Assembly: GCA_023515745.1 (NCBI GenBank)
Contig: JALECJ010000005.1
Span: 558,001 to 622,000 of the forward strand
Direction: 5' to 3'
DNA length: 64,000 bases
DNA from: Amoeboaphelidium protococcarum
Lineage: Eukaryota; Aphelidiomycota; Aphelidea
The position numbers were made by a program, and so were the translations under genes. The stretch's first letter is position 1; the number at the start of each line of letters is the position of its first letter. The notes beneath the pieces were generated by a model. It saw only the letters and a program-made list of their open reading frames with translations. It searched no databases and had not been told where the DNA came from. Positions 38,443 through 49,882 of the stretch are shown one piece after another.

Positions 38443-41400
38443 ATGTCGTACGTTAGCCACATAATGTAGCCCCTTGCTTCCTCTGGCGCTAGCTATTGTA
38501 TGAACGCGGTGTAAAAGCGTCTTACAACGGAAGTGCTCGTCTCTTGCTACTCTACCGGTGGAAAAGCGTTTATTTTATCCATCAGCCCATCCAATTACTC
38601 TGCTTTAGCTCAAGTATATACTGACAGCGTTGCAAATAGAAGGCTAACTAATATGGTGCTGGATTCGGATGACAACATCTATCTACTCTTTGCTCAATTT
38701 GGCAACTTTAATAAGCAGTATGCCTACATCCAAAAGCTGTCGAATAATTATGTTTTGCTAGGAGATTTGCAGTTTGGCAGTGGCGTGTAAGATAACATTT
38801 TTCACGCGGCATTCACCTCCAATAGTGATCTGATCTATGTGGGCTCCACAGGAGGCAGTTTTCTTGGAGGCACTTATCGAGGTGGCGGTAGAGATAATAT
38901 ATGTGGCCTCCTTTATAAAAATATGACGTTGGGATGGAGTCAATAGTTGGGATCTACTTCTGATGAAATGCTGAACTAAGTTACGACATTTGATGGAAAT
39001 TTATTTGCTGCTGCAGGCGGTATTAATTATCAGGCATATATTGTGTTCTTTTAGTCTAACGGGTTGTTTATAACTTCGAAATAAAAACCAGTGAACACTT
39101 AAGAGTCGCTGTTTTATACCGTTACTGCTGACAGTAAATACTTTTATGCAGCCGGTTACTATTACAGTCCAAGCACTTAGTATCAGGAAGGTTTAATCTG
39201 CAGATATTCCATGTCGACATTTAACCTAGATAGTACGTACATAATAAGAATTCCTGGCTCTGGAAGCATGGTGCATTATGTCACTTAAGCTCTCTTTGTC
39301 GATGATGCAAACGACATGCTTTACTCTGTTGGAGTTGACTTTAAGTACAACTTCCCTTATCACAGCTATTTCAGGTTTTTTACTAATTCGACGAATGTGA
39401 TGGATTCTCTGGTGTATACTGCTTACAAGAATACTGCTCCTTTATCAGTTGTTACTTTGCGAAATAAGAACATTTTTGTCGTTGGCTCTGGTGATACTAC
39501 TGCCGATCCTTACTATTATGTTGAGAATTTCACTTATCCTAATGCACAGCCGCTGGTATAACCTTCCGCTGTTATTATTCCTAGTACATCATCGATTATG
39601 AGCTCGACTAATGCTGTTTCATTGTCAGTATCATCAACGAAAACCGTTGTCACTACCTTCACGACAAGTTCTGGTAGCGTGTCCACGTTAATCACTTCAA
39701 GTACAACTGCTGCTGCTTTATCTACCTCTTCCAAGTTGCCATCTCCTAATTTGAGTACAGCTGTATCATCTGTCTCATCTCAAGTTGAAAGCTACTCTAC
39801 TTAGGGATCGATTACTTTGAATTCCAGCGCTAAGAGTTAAAGTACATTGCCTAATGAAACGCTACCATCTACATCGAGCCCTACAATGTAAAGTGCATTT
39901 CCTGTTGAAACGCTACCATCTGCTCTGATAACTTCTACTTCGACTAATTCCACAACTTTAATAAGCAGTGTTATGTCTAGTGCTTCATTAGCCAGTAAAG
40001 TGCCACTCAATACGACTGTAAGTAGCATTTATCCGTCGTCGTCGGTACAAAGCTAGTCTCTTGAGTAACTAGCACTGACCAGTACTAGTATTAGCACCAC
40101 AATATCGGGCAGCTCTACCACGACAAGAGAAGAGTTATTTATCGTGACAAGTTAACAGTTGCTTACTGCGACTAGTGAATGGTCTTCTACTCCTACTGTG
40201 ACTAGTGAATGGTCTTCTATTTCATCGTATACAAGCTCAATTGGTGTGTCACCTGCGATTAACTTGTAATCAGTTACAAAGATAAGTTTGAGTTAATCTA
40301 CGTCATCGTCGTCCTCCACATAGAGTGACAAGGTCATAAATTTCTCATTTGACCTGATGCAAACAAGTTCATCTATGGCCATTGGTACAACTATGAACAC
40401 AGTGGCAACTTCTGCTGTTATCACTCAGGCTTCCGCAGGCGCGTTTTCATTTGGTTAAAATTTGTTCACTTATGCTGTCATTGCTGGTATCGTGGTTTTC
40501 CTCATGTTGAACACAGTTGCCTGCTTATTGTGCGTCAGAAGAAGAAGGTATGCAGGAGCTCGTAAGGTGCCTTTTGTTTCAACTCCGAATCTGTCTTAGA
40601 GCATGACTCAAATGTCCAGACAGACAGTCACTGGCCATATGTCTGCTTAGCGAGGGATGACTTCTTAGCATACTGGCATGACTGCTTATTCTACAACCAT
40701 GACTGCTATGACGGCTGTTGCTACATCTCATGAACTGTCTATCCCTGCGTACATGAGGTATGAGTTTGGCTTGGATTTCAGAGCTGGTAAGACGATTGCT
40801 AAGAACGTTCGTGGCAAGATTTGTCACGGTGAAATTTTGAATGCTTAGCAAATCAGTCATGCAAATGGTTTGCAGGTTGTTGTCAAGTTCTTTGAGTTTA
40901 ACGTCGAGGATCCCAAGGATCAATAGTGGTATCATGCCTTTTAACAAGAAGTCTCGGTTCTGCATATGCTCAGAGACTGTCCGTACATCTGTAAGTTCAT
41001 TGGATACAGCGACAATCCATCATGCATTATTATGAAGTTATATGGATATGGTTCTCTGCGTGACTTGATTTTGAAGAACGCGACATCAAATCAGATTTAC
41101 AACAAGTCACTCATAGTCTCTATGCTGACTCAATCCTGTTTGGCTTTGTCGCATGTCCACAAGTTTAACTTTGCCCACTGTGACATCAAGTTGGAGAACA
41201 TTATGATCGACTTCAATGAGTTTGGTCAGATGATTCCAATTTTGATTGATTTTGGTATCTCTGCTATGGTGGATCGCCAGCAGTTGAATGTAGCTGGCTT
41301 TAAAGTTAGTACTTTGAAAGGCCTCTCTATTGAGTATGCAAGTCCTGAGATGTTTGCGGGTTTTCGTGGCAAGTACCAGATTTAGCCGTACGAATTGCAG

Positions 41401-41484
41401 AAGGCTGACATTTACGCGATGGGTTGTATCACATTCAATTTCCTGACCAGGACCAGAATTAAGTAACGCTTTATCTATTACTGA
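38443..41484 (+). CDS. receptor-like protein kinase with beta-propeller ectodomain
   Basis: One frame of 1,013 residues. The N-terminal ~370 residues are blade-like repeats with aromatic and Gly motifs (LDSDDNIYLLFAQFG, LRNKNIFVVGSGD), like a secreted beta-propeller. A ~300-residue Ser/Thr-rich mucin-like stalk follows, then one membrane span (~675-697, AVIAGIVVFLMLNTVACLL), a basic stop-transfer (RRRR), and a kinase domain from ~770. Kinase motifs: VVVKFFEF (Lys), FQQEVSVL (Glu), HCDIKLENIM, LIDFGIS, YASPEM. The HRD motif is HCD and the domain stops soon after ADIYAMGCITFNFL, so the lower C-lobe is missing. No signal peptide precedes this start; an upstream exon may be missing. Confidence 0.72.
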
Positions 41485-41645
41485 GATATTGAAAATGGAT
41501 TATGAGGTTTTTGGGGGATAATATGATAGTTTTGAATGGGAAGACAAGTTTTTATAGTTGTGCTTTTTTAAATTTCTTTACGCGCCTTTTCACAGCAATT
41601 CTTGTTCTGATCGCTGGCTTGAAAGCTTTACCTTTACCGTCATAG

Positions 41646-42628
41646 ATGACTTGGACTCAATTTTTTGCTATTGGACTACAGGCATATGGTCCGCCATTAA
41701 TAGTCTTCTTTTACTATCTCAAAAGCCCTCTGAATCTTATTTTAGCTATTACAGGGTATTTCGTAATGTTTCGACTTGCAGTGACATGTTATGTGATCAG
41801 GAGTGAATGTACCGCGTAGATCGTTTGTATGGCTGTTGTCAATGCTGATTGTGGGAGCGATATGGTATGGTGCTACATAGTCGGTGCAGTCACCATAGCA
41901 AATTAATTCACAGGATCCTTTAACTGTGTTTTACTCCGTGTCTCTACAAGAGATGTTTCGACTCGGTTTTATGCTTTTATTAAGGTAGATAGATTAATTG
42001 CTATGCTCACATTAAATTATCCATTACTGAATTCATGCACTATGTAGAAAAGCTGAGAATGGATTACATGCTGCAGCTATGAGTGGGCGCAATTAATAGA
42101 CCAAAGATGATCAAGATTAGATTTCTGATCTGCAACATCGATTAATGAGACTAGAAATTTCATCAGCAGTTGGATTTGGCTGCGGCTTTGCGTAGTCGCT
42201 CATCACGTTCATCGGCTTGTGGTCAAACTCAACAGGTCCTGGTACTCTATTTTTACCGTCATGTCCATCGGTATCTGGTCCTTATCTTTACGGTAAGTGT
42301 ACTTTGAATTTCTGCTCTGAATTTGTGAATACTATCACTTTACTATTCTTGTTTTTGTGTAGCGTGGATGGTGTCGATCAATACATTTATCAACGTTGTG
42401 TACTTTATAATTGCTTTCGAAGGCTTAATGCGAAGAAATTACCAGTTTATCTTATGGGTGGTCGCTGGGCATTTCCTGGTGTCTTACACAAGTCTATTAA
42501 ATGCAAGCACACTAACTGGAAGCTGTGCTGGTGCCATATTAATACCAGCATTATACTTGGGGCTATCCGTGAAGTTGGTGCGAAATTATATTCTCCCTTC
42601 ACCGATAAATGTAGTAGAAAGTGAATGA
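41646..42628 (+). CDS. APH1: gamma-secretase subunit APH1
   Basis: Four exons (introns 41756-41819, 41985-42047, 42293-42362) give 261 residues, against ~265 in animals. Seven hydrophobic spans fit APH-1. Conserved stretches line up in order: FFAIGLQAYGPPLIVFF at the N-terminus, SLQEMFRLGF before LLRKAENGL, SSAVGFGCGFAQSLITF, GPGTL, PYLYAWMVSINTF, AGHFLVSYTSLLN. The two functional His (transmembrane 5 and 6) correspond to positions in these last segments; the second is visible in AGHFLVS, while the first is not clear. APH1 is the scaffold of gamma-secretase, an intramembrane aspartyl protease. It starts ~160 bp after the kinase gene on the same strand. Confidence 0.85.
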
Positions 42629-42679
42629 ATGAGTGAATAACATCAAACTAAATTACATTATAATCATGAGCACATTCAA

Positions 42680-44068
42680 TCACAGTTTCTATTAAACTTT
42701 AAAAGCTTGAAGCTTCTATTCATACAAATTCAGTGCCTGATGGTATGTATCTATAAATTTTAGCTCCGCTTCTAGCTTCCTACTTAGATCCTCCCTCAGC
42801 TCTTTAAGGCGCTTTTACTCTTACATTATCACGGTTCTCCTTTCATTAATCTCATCAAGTTTAGCAGCATACTCTTACTCAATAAGCTCCTATTTATCGG
42901 AGGTGAAGTCTTGAGCAACATCAGCTTTAGTCTATTCACCTGCTCCTGTTATAACACCAAGTTGTACCATCTTATCATCTTAATTTGAGATAGAATAGGC
43001 TTACTCTTTTTCTACATTGAGTGTCGGTTTCAAACTATCAGTAGCCCTCTGCTAGTATTGTTATGAATCATGAGATCTCATTTCAGGTACTTGATCAATA
43101 CCGTCAAGAGGAGGAAATCTCTTATCAAAATCATCGACATCAGGTGCAGATTCTTAAATGCTATTAGGAAGTACGCCATGTTGAGGTATATGATCATCCG
43201 CAATATTAGACTATAAGTCCACCTTTTATAACTTCTAGTTCATTTACTTCTGCTAAGAACGGATATATGATACAAACTGTGGGTATAGTTAATTCGGCAA
43301 GAGGTGATCCATAGACATTGCGGGTACATTCATACCGAGCATTCGTCTTCTATCAAATTCAGCACTAAGGACTTGGATAGAGTGCAGCAGATGCTCTACT
43401 ATGAACATCCCGACCTGGAATTGAGGTAGTGATATCTAATAAATCTTGTCAATGTCCACCAGATTGATAACTCTCTAAAGAACATTCATCTACAAATTAG
43501 ACTTGGCATAGAACGCCAGCACTTACTCTCCTGATACCAGTGAGGCCTGACTTTAAGACGTACTATGCAGAAGCAACTATTGGAAATACTCTGAATACTT
43601 TTACAAGTCACTAGTCGATGGCTACCATTAGCCTATTCCTGTGGATGATATAAAAGCAGACACCACATGCTCATACTCACTAATGATGGCAAAATACTAC
43701 TACTGAGATTCTTATAGAAACATAGAGGAAACTTGACCAGCAGATGGCTCCATAAACTCCTTTCTCAGTAACGCCGACTACTAAACAGCAATCAGCCGCA
43801 TTAGGACATTAAAAGTATTCTAGTCCATCAATGAGGCACTTGAACCGCGAACACTAGACGTACTGGGTGCATTAACTCCAACAATTTCCCAGATCCTAGT
43901 GCAAATGTACTGAGACAGGTAGGACTTTGTGAAGAGAAGATTGTACATGTGTTCGTACGTGGGCAGTCCCTGCAGTGATGAAGTGGACGAGCCAGCTGTG
44001 GCCAATCTAAAATACTCGTCATATACCTGCTTCTCTTTACCTTTAAGAATAACGATAGGCAACTTCAT
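42680..44068 (-). CDS. EH-domain endocytic adaptor (Eps15/Ede1-like)
   Basis: One frame of 462 residues ending at TGA 42680. Residues ~12-100 resemble a first EH domain (YDEYFRLA near the start). A second, clearer one at ~150-245 contains KYSEYFQQLL, LVSGEQVLAFYAKSNLQMNV and VINLVDIDKIYQISLPQFQV, matching the two EF-hand-like helices and the S/N-L-x-x-x-x-L-x-x-I-W/N signature. EH domains bind NPF motifs in endocytosis. A polar linker and a C-terminal coiled coil (EYAAKLDEINERRTVMQEQ and on) follow. The coiled coil fits oligomerisation as in Eps15. The calcium loops are not well conserved. Convergent with APH1. Confidence 0.7.
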
Positions 44069-45220
44069 ATGTACTAGGGATGATTCTACAATATTATTTG
44101 AAATTATTAATTTAACCGTAAAGTTGACGTAGTTATTGTTTCGACTCCGACTCGATTTCGATGGAACTGGATGGGGAAAGTTGAAATCATTAGCTGATTA
44201 ACCTGCACATCTTTACAGCTGATTAAACCATACAAACTTAGGTCAACTTCAATAATTTAGATGATATAACCAAGTAGTGGAAGATTTTTTTTAAATAATA
44301 AACATTGGTATGATTTAATGTCTAAATCTTAGCGGTGGTACCATTAGTCTACAGGCGAGCTGATGTCTGCTATCAAATAGATTGCTTCCAATACAGCTCA
44401 ATGCGTGTCTTGCGTCTATTTTTGGTTAGCTGCAGTCTTTCCAACAAATGGGTACATAGACTATTAGGATTACTCGGCGCATTAGTAGTTTTTTAGTGTT
44501 TTGCTTACTTTGCCATAATGGCAGGTTTGACCGGCGATTCCGGTGTGAATAACTTCGGTCCTAGTTATACAATTATTGCCACTGTTTTGGGGCTTGATTT
44601 CTTGTTTAAATGCATCACTTGGATCTGGTGTATCTTTTGCCATGGCTTCGGCTATAGACCAGTAGAACCAATTAAAAGATTTCGCGATTGATGCTATCAT
44701 CGCTGAGGTTATGTGGCTAGCTAGGTGCAGAGGTACAAACTGCTCGTTTAATTGAGTTGCACACGAAAAGCCAGGATCCTGTTTTTATATCCACATCTCA
44801 GTCCAACCATTGATGACCGTTCAGGGTAGAACGAGTTGCCGAGCATTCAGCTTAGCTGTTGGATAGCGATTGCTGAGTCATGTCCTGCCAAATAGTAGCT
44901 TTGTATCGCGTCATGGACTCCTATGGAAATACAATTAATTGCTTTGTACATCCGTTTCCACATCGGTCTCATTATACCGACATGACAATATTTTGGGCGT
45001 AATACCTTAATTAATTGATATAGATGCCAGTTGATAATTAGGCTTTCTAAAGATGCGTGAAAGTGCGACAATGTTACATCACGCTGTATGTAACTCGTGA
45101 TTTTCTAGACCATAAAACGTGTATAGAGTATCTCATGTCTCATGTATTTCAATCTTGTTTTGATACTAATTTGATAAATCAAATATTTTAGAATTTATTC
45201 ATATAGAATAGAAATTTATA
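44069..45220. other. intergenic region with remnant of the MATGY family
   Basis: At about 44345-44420 (plus) the sequence parallels codons ~75-100 of the intact family member at 45221, including a match to SAIKQIASNTAQ, but it is not open into a complete gene. The 85 nt before it (about 44262-44345) resemble 47000-47090, showing a block duplicated on both sides of the intact gene. No other gene is seen. Confidence 0.5.
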
Positions 45221-46360
45221 ATGGCTACGGGATATGCATTGTTTTTCTGCTGGCTGCTGCTGTGGCAAAATTGCCTCTTTCCCACGATACAGGCTGTGAG
45301 GTTTGGTGCCTTTCATAATGCTGGCTCAAGCGCTATGGTTCAAGATGGTTAATCTGCTCATGGGGGCGCAAATTTTGATAGTATGATCCAATAATTTACA
45401 GGTGGTGATCGCGAGCTTCTATCTGCCATCAAGTAAATCGCGTCCAATACTGCTCAACGCGTGTCCTTTAGCTTAGACGGTGTGATTGATCATCTCATCA
45501 GAATGGCTCCTAGAATGAAGGAGTAGTCTCATAAGATGGTGAGCTTGGTGTAGCAGAGATTCCGTGGTTAGGATTCATTGGAGATGCTCTCTCGCTTCCT
45601 GCAGAAGGCTACTGGCTAATCTGGATAGGCTGACGAGGTAATGTCGATTCTGCAGTCACACCAGTAAGATCCACATGGAAGTACCAGTCGTTTGGCCTAG
45701 TTTGTTAGCCAGGATATCTTTGTAGGAGACTGCATTAAATAGAGTCGTAATTTGTAGGCGTTCATAGAGGCAGCGGGGGAGAATAAAAATTATTAGGATC
45801 ACCTATTGTCGTATCCCGAGCATGAAGCATCGGTGACATCCGTAGCACCAAAGATCTTGTTGGCTCTTTGGTTTGCGTCCATGTTCGTATCCTTCACTAC
45901 ACGCTAAAAGTCAATGTATGCTCTAGCGTCTACATACCGCGTCCTGTTAGTTTCATTCCTCTTTGTGTACGCTGCAATCACCGTGGGGTTCACGACTACA
46001 GATATGGTTAAAATCGGTTCTGTGATTATAATGGGAGTTTTTTCCATCCTATTGATAGCAATGGAGGCTTATGGTGCTAAAACTTAATTTTATCATATTG
46101 ATAACCTGATTTTAAAAGGTAGATAGAACGCAATTGACAGGGCCGTAGCTGCGGCAGTTTCATCGAGCCAGGATGGACATTCTGTACGTCAGCTTGAGTT
46201 GCCTGATTAACATTTGACTTCTCCGCGCTTTCATCCAACTATTGAAAACATTGCTGAACTTGGTCAGGATAGAATTTTGCAACCTTAGATGGATTAGCCT
46301 AACTTGTAGCCCCAAGAAAGTGGTTATACACAAAGTGTTGCAGACGAGTATTAGTATTGA
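45221..46360 (+). CDS. secreted/membrane protein of MATGY family, copy B
   Basis: A single exon of 379 residues. It starts with a strong signal peptide (MATGYALFFCWLLLWQNCLF), then ~210 residues of extracellular, Gln-rich helical sequence (QIASNTAQRVSFSLDGV, FLQKATGQSGQADEVMSIL), three to four membrane spans (~235-315, for example PKILLALWFASMFVSF), and a hydrophilic Gln-rich cytosolic tail. The first ~160 residues are nearly identical to the intact gene at 55869-56954, while the membrane part and tail have diverged. No known family is recognised. The layout of conserved N-terminus and fast-changing C-terminus suggests a lineage-specific surface protein. Confidence 0.75.
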
Positions 46361-47692
46361 GAAGTTCAGATTGAAAGAACGAATAGCCATTTTGAAAACG
46401 TTGATAGATAATCTTTCTTTTCCGATATTCCACTTTGTTTTGCTTCTGTGACGTACTGTACAGTAGTCATTGCGGGGACCATGGGTAATTAATTATTCAG
46501 ATACTGATTCAGCAGTGATTGCACATCAGGCTTTCAAGTAATACCAACGCCTAGCCTAATGATGCTTCCTGATGTACTTAGAGTCTCTTTACCACCCAAA
46601 CCCCAATATCTTCCGGTGCTTGTTTATCAACTTAGGCCAATTGCCTGTCTTCATTACCCGCTGATGGTCTGATTTCGCCTGCTCGTTTTGATCAATGTTG
46701 TTACGTGGGCTGCCCGTACAATTAGTACTGGCAGAGACACGGGAACCACCTTTCCAATGGACATATTTGTCAGTGATGGAAAACACTATTTCCAGATAAT
46801 ATTATATTCAATTACTCAAATTCACTATTAAAAATCCTAAAAACTACTTATCAGAAGAACCGTGTCAACAGAGGCGGACCCCTTGATCAGTCGCAGACAA
46901 GCGACTCAATCGTGATTACTTGAGAAACTGTCAATACATCTAACATTAACTAGCACATCAATCGCGAATTTAATCATACAGTTGGGTCTGCTTCAAGTAC
47001 TAAGATGATATAACTTAGTAGCAAGAAATTAATACAATAATAGTAAGATTTAATGTCCTAAGCTTCGCGGTGTTAGCCATCTCCAACTTTTATTGCGATA
47101 CAAAATCGCTGGAATGGCAACAGACACAATTTAACCAGCCTTCGTATACCGGTGAGTAAAATTCATTCCAAATGGCTGGCTAGCTCATCTAGCAAGGCTA
47201 ATCTTAATGTTGAAAATGAAAAGTGCTGAAAAGCTGGGACCTTAACACTACAATCTCTCTGATGATTCTACACCGCGGGAATTAGAATCTATTAGAGTGA
47301 TACACGTGTGCCATACGTATAAAGCGTGTCAGTAGTTGTAACCTTGTGTTGTAATAACTTCAAGTAGCTATCAAACGTGAACAAATGTATAAATGCCTTT
47401 TACTTGTTTTAAACAATTCATAGATCTTAGATATCCTGACACTTAGACTTATTATTAAATTTAAAATACTATAAAATGGCTACTGGATATACATCGTTTT
47501 TCTGCTAGTTGCTGATGTGACAACTTCTCTCGTTACAAGCGGTGACAGTAAAAGCTTAAAATCGTCAATTAATCTCAGCACGCCCTCACATATGCGAAAA
47601 TTGATCAAACATCGGCGCTCTTTACGCGAAAACTAGTACTTTTAGAGATTTAAAATTCAGACTGATATTACTACATATTGCACGCTAATACA
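46361..47692. other. intergenic region with remnant of the MATGY family
   Basis: At 47475-47560 (plus) sequence matching the N-terminus of the family is preserved (MATGYTSFFC) but stopped by an in-frame TGA after 15 codons. The upstream block 47000-47090 resembles that at 44262-44345. The region between shows no supported gene. Confidence 0.5.
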
Positions 47693-48730
47693 ATGGAGAG
47701 TGTTATTAAAGAGCAATAGGTGAAGAAGGCATTGCGCGCATTGATAAAGCATGAGAAACATGTAGCTGCTCAGTAATTAGGATCTGCTGGTGGTAAGGCG
47801 GATCTACTCCCTGCAACTAAACTTGTTCATTTGCAGATTTCTCTCAAGAAGGTTGCAATTGGATATAGACCATAGCCTCGCGTCATTGATATACCCAATC
47901 CCATTTATTATGTCAATGGCTCTGATGATTGCAGTATTACCGGTCAAGGTACTGATGGTCAAATTTGTGTTTTCGTTAAAGATCCATAGACTGAGTACAA
48001 ACAAGCGTTACTGAACATTCATCATCCTGATGATAAGTCCAAGAAGCTCATCCAGAAAGTGATTTCTGTGACGAAGCTCAAGTCCAAATACTCTACGTAC
48101 GAGGCAAAGAGAATACTGGCTGATAGCTATACCATGTTCCTTTGCGATGACAAGGTTGCCACGCTATTGCCATCACTGCTGGGCACCAAGTTCTTTAAAA
48201 AGAAAAAGTTCCCCATGCCTGTAAAAGTGAGTGCTGTCGTGATGAAGTTTTTACAATCCGGGGAGAATGATAAGGCTTATGATTACCTGTATAAAAACGC
48301 GTATCTATCTGTGCCTTATTACGTGCCTGGCACTGCAGAGAGTGTTGGTGTTATTAGTTCTCTCAGAGTTGGACATATGGCCATGGATGTTGAGTAAATG
48401 ACGCAGAATGTGATGCACGCCCTTCCTCAACTGTCCAAGTACATTAGCGGAGGCGTTGATAACATCGCTGCAGTCCACGTCAAGACTCAGGATAGCATCG
48501 GTATACCAGTATACTAGGCAGGTGTTGATAGCGCAGAGTAGGACAAGGAGCTGACAGAGAAGGTGGCTGCAGAGAACAAGAAGAGAAAGTTGGCCGTTTT
48601 TGATCGTGACGATGATCTTCAAGTGCCTGAAGATGCACCTCAGACAGTCAAGGATGTGGCCTTGCAAAAGAAGGAGAATAGGAGAACTCTGAAGTAGCTA
48701 CTTCGCAAGATTAAAGTGCAAGTCAATTGA
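47693..48730 (+). CDS. ribosomal L1-like nucleolar protein, Cic1/Utp30/RSL1D1 type
   Basis: A single exon of 345 residues. It begins MESVIKEQQVKKALRALIKH, typical of the Cic1/Utp30/RSL1D1 branch, and continues with an L1 fold: LVHLQISLKKVAIG, PNPIYYVNGSDDCSITGQG, VISVTKLKSKYSTYEAKRIL, SYTMFLCDDKVATLLPSLLG, FFKKKKFPMPV. The C-terminal ~60 residues are charged and Lys-rich. These proteins act in ribosome biogenesis in the nucleolus (60S for Cic1, small-subunit processome for Utp30). Which one applies cannot be settled. At least nine Gln are TAA/TAG. Confidence 0.85.
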
Positions 48731-48805
48731 ACATGAAATAAGTAAAAGACTAATATGAAAAATTGAAAATTATTTGAGTATTTCCATCATAAATAGAGAT
48801 TAAAT

Positions 48806-49679
48806 TCAACTTCCATCATTGCTAAGAGCCCTGTAGAAGGCACCATGAGCAGTCTCCAAGTCGAACATCAATTGACGCGTATCTTGTTCATCCAACTCAT
48901 CTGCAGCCTTCATTTAATTCAACTTGATTAGCCACTCCTTCAGCTTCTACTTGTGTGATTCAATCTGAGACGATACTCCCACTTTGTTCAGTGATTGTAA
49001 TAAATCTCCCATTAGAGGATGCAGATGGTCCACAGATCGCATTTCCAACTTGAGAGAATCCATCAGAGTGATGAAAGACTGCACTGCTTCAGCAACATAT
49101 TTAGCGCTTTATTATCCACCACCACCACCACCATTACCACTGCCACCTCCAGAAGTCGAATTAGATGCTGCAACAGCGTGTTCAATAGTCGCAGGCACTC
49201 CAATCTTGAGTCTATTCAAAGCCGCTTAACAGTTCAACTACACACGTAATAGCATTTTAGGTATAATTATGATATGTTTACAATAGTTTATTAAATATTT
49301 ACATAATACGTCTAACAGAAATCATCGATGTCTTTAAACTGATCGTCCACTAGATTAAAGGCCGTCTTGTACTGCGTGAGTAGTTTTGCACATGCTTAAG
49401 TGTATCTACAATGACATATAAATAAACACATAATAATGATTATAACACTAGAGATAATAAATAAATTTACTAATCAGCCGATATTGAATCCCTAATGTAA
49501 GCCTTTTCCAATTGTTCAACGGTGACCACAATTGCATACAAGTCTGCCTGGTTCTCATAAGTCTCCCGTTCTGATGACGACTCTGCCAATTTAATAGGAG
49601 TCTGTGGCACTGAACTATTGCTGTTATTAGCCGCTAATCCTGGTATGATAGGCAATTCCTTATACTGATACATGGACAT
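48806..49679 (-). CDS. VPS28: ESCRT-I subunit VPS28
   Basis: Three exons (introns 49238-49302 and 49406-49470, both 65 nt) give 247 residues. The N-terminal core binds the other ESCRT-I subunits (ETYENQADLYAIVVTVEQLE, then YIRDSISADQYTQACAKLLT, TQYKTAFNLV). A Gly-rich linker leads to the C-terminal four-helix bundle (FITLMDSLKLEMRSVDHLHP, KLNQMKAADELDEQDTRQLM, FDLETAHGAFYRAL), which contacts ESCRT-II or -III. Both splice phases restore known sequence exactly. VPS28 sorts ubiquitinated cargo into multivesicular bodies. The convergent nucleolar gene ends only 75 bp away. Confidence 0.93.
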
Positions 49680-49882
49680 GATTTGTATATTTCTGGTACT
49701 GTGTTACTTCAAGACAAGGGAAAAGTTAGTAAGATTGAGCCGCTAAGTTAAGAAAGGCAAAGGTAAAGTCCAAACTAGATATTAATGCATTATAAACCAT
49801 CTCAATCTGTGTGTGTGTAAAATTGGTAAACTTATCTTACAGTACTATACTATGCATCTTGGATCCTACTTGGTATATAACG

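Noticed and set aside
46589-46786. 65-residue minus frame
   Set aside because: Composition and codon use look random; no neighbouring signal.
48984-49229. Pro-rich plus frame near VPS28
   Set aside because: It is antisense to the Gly-rich linker of VPS28.
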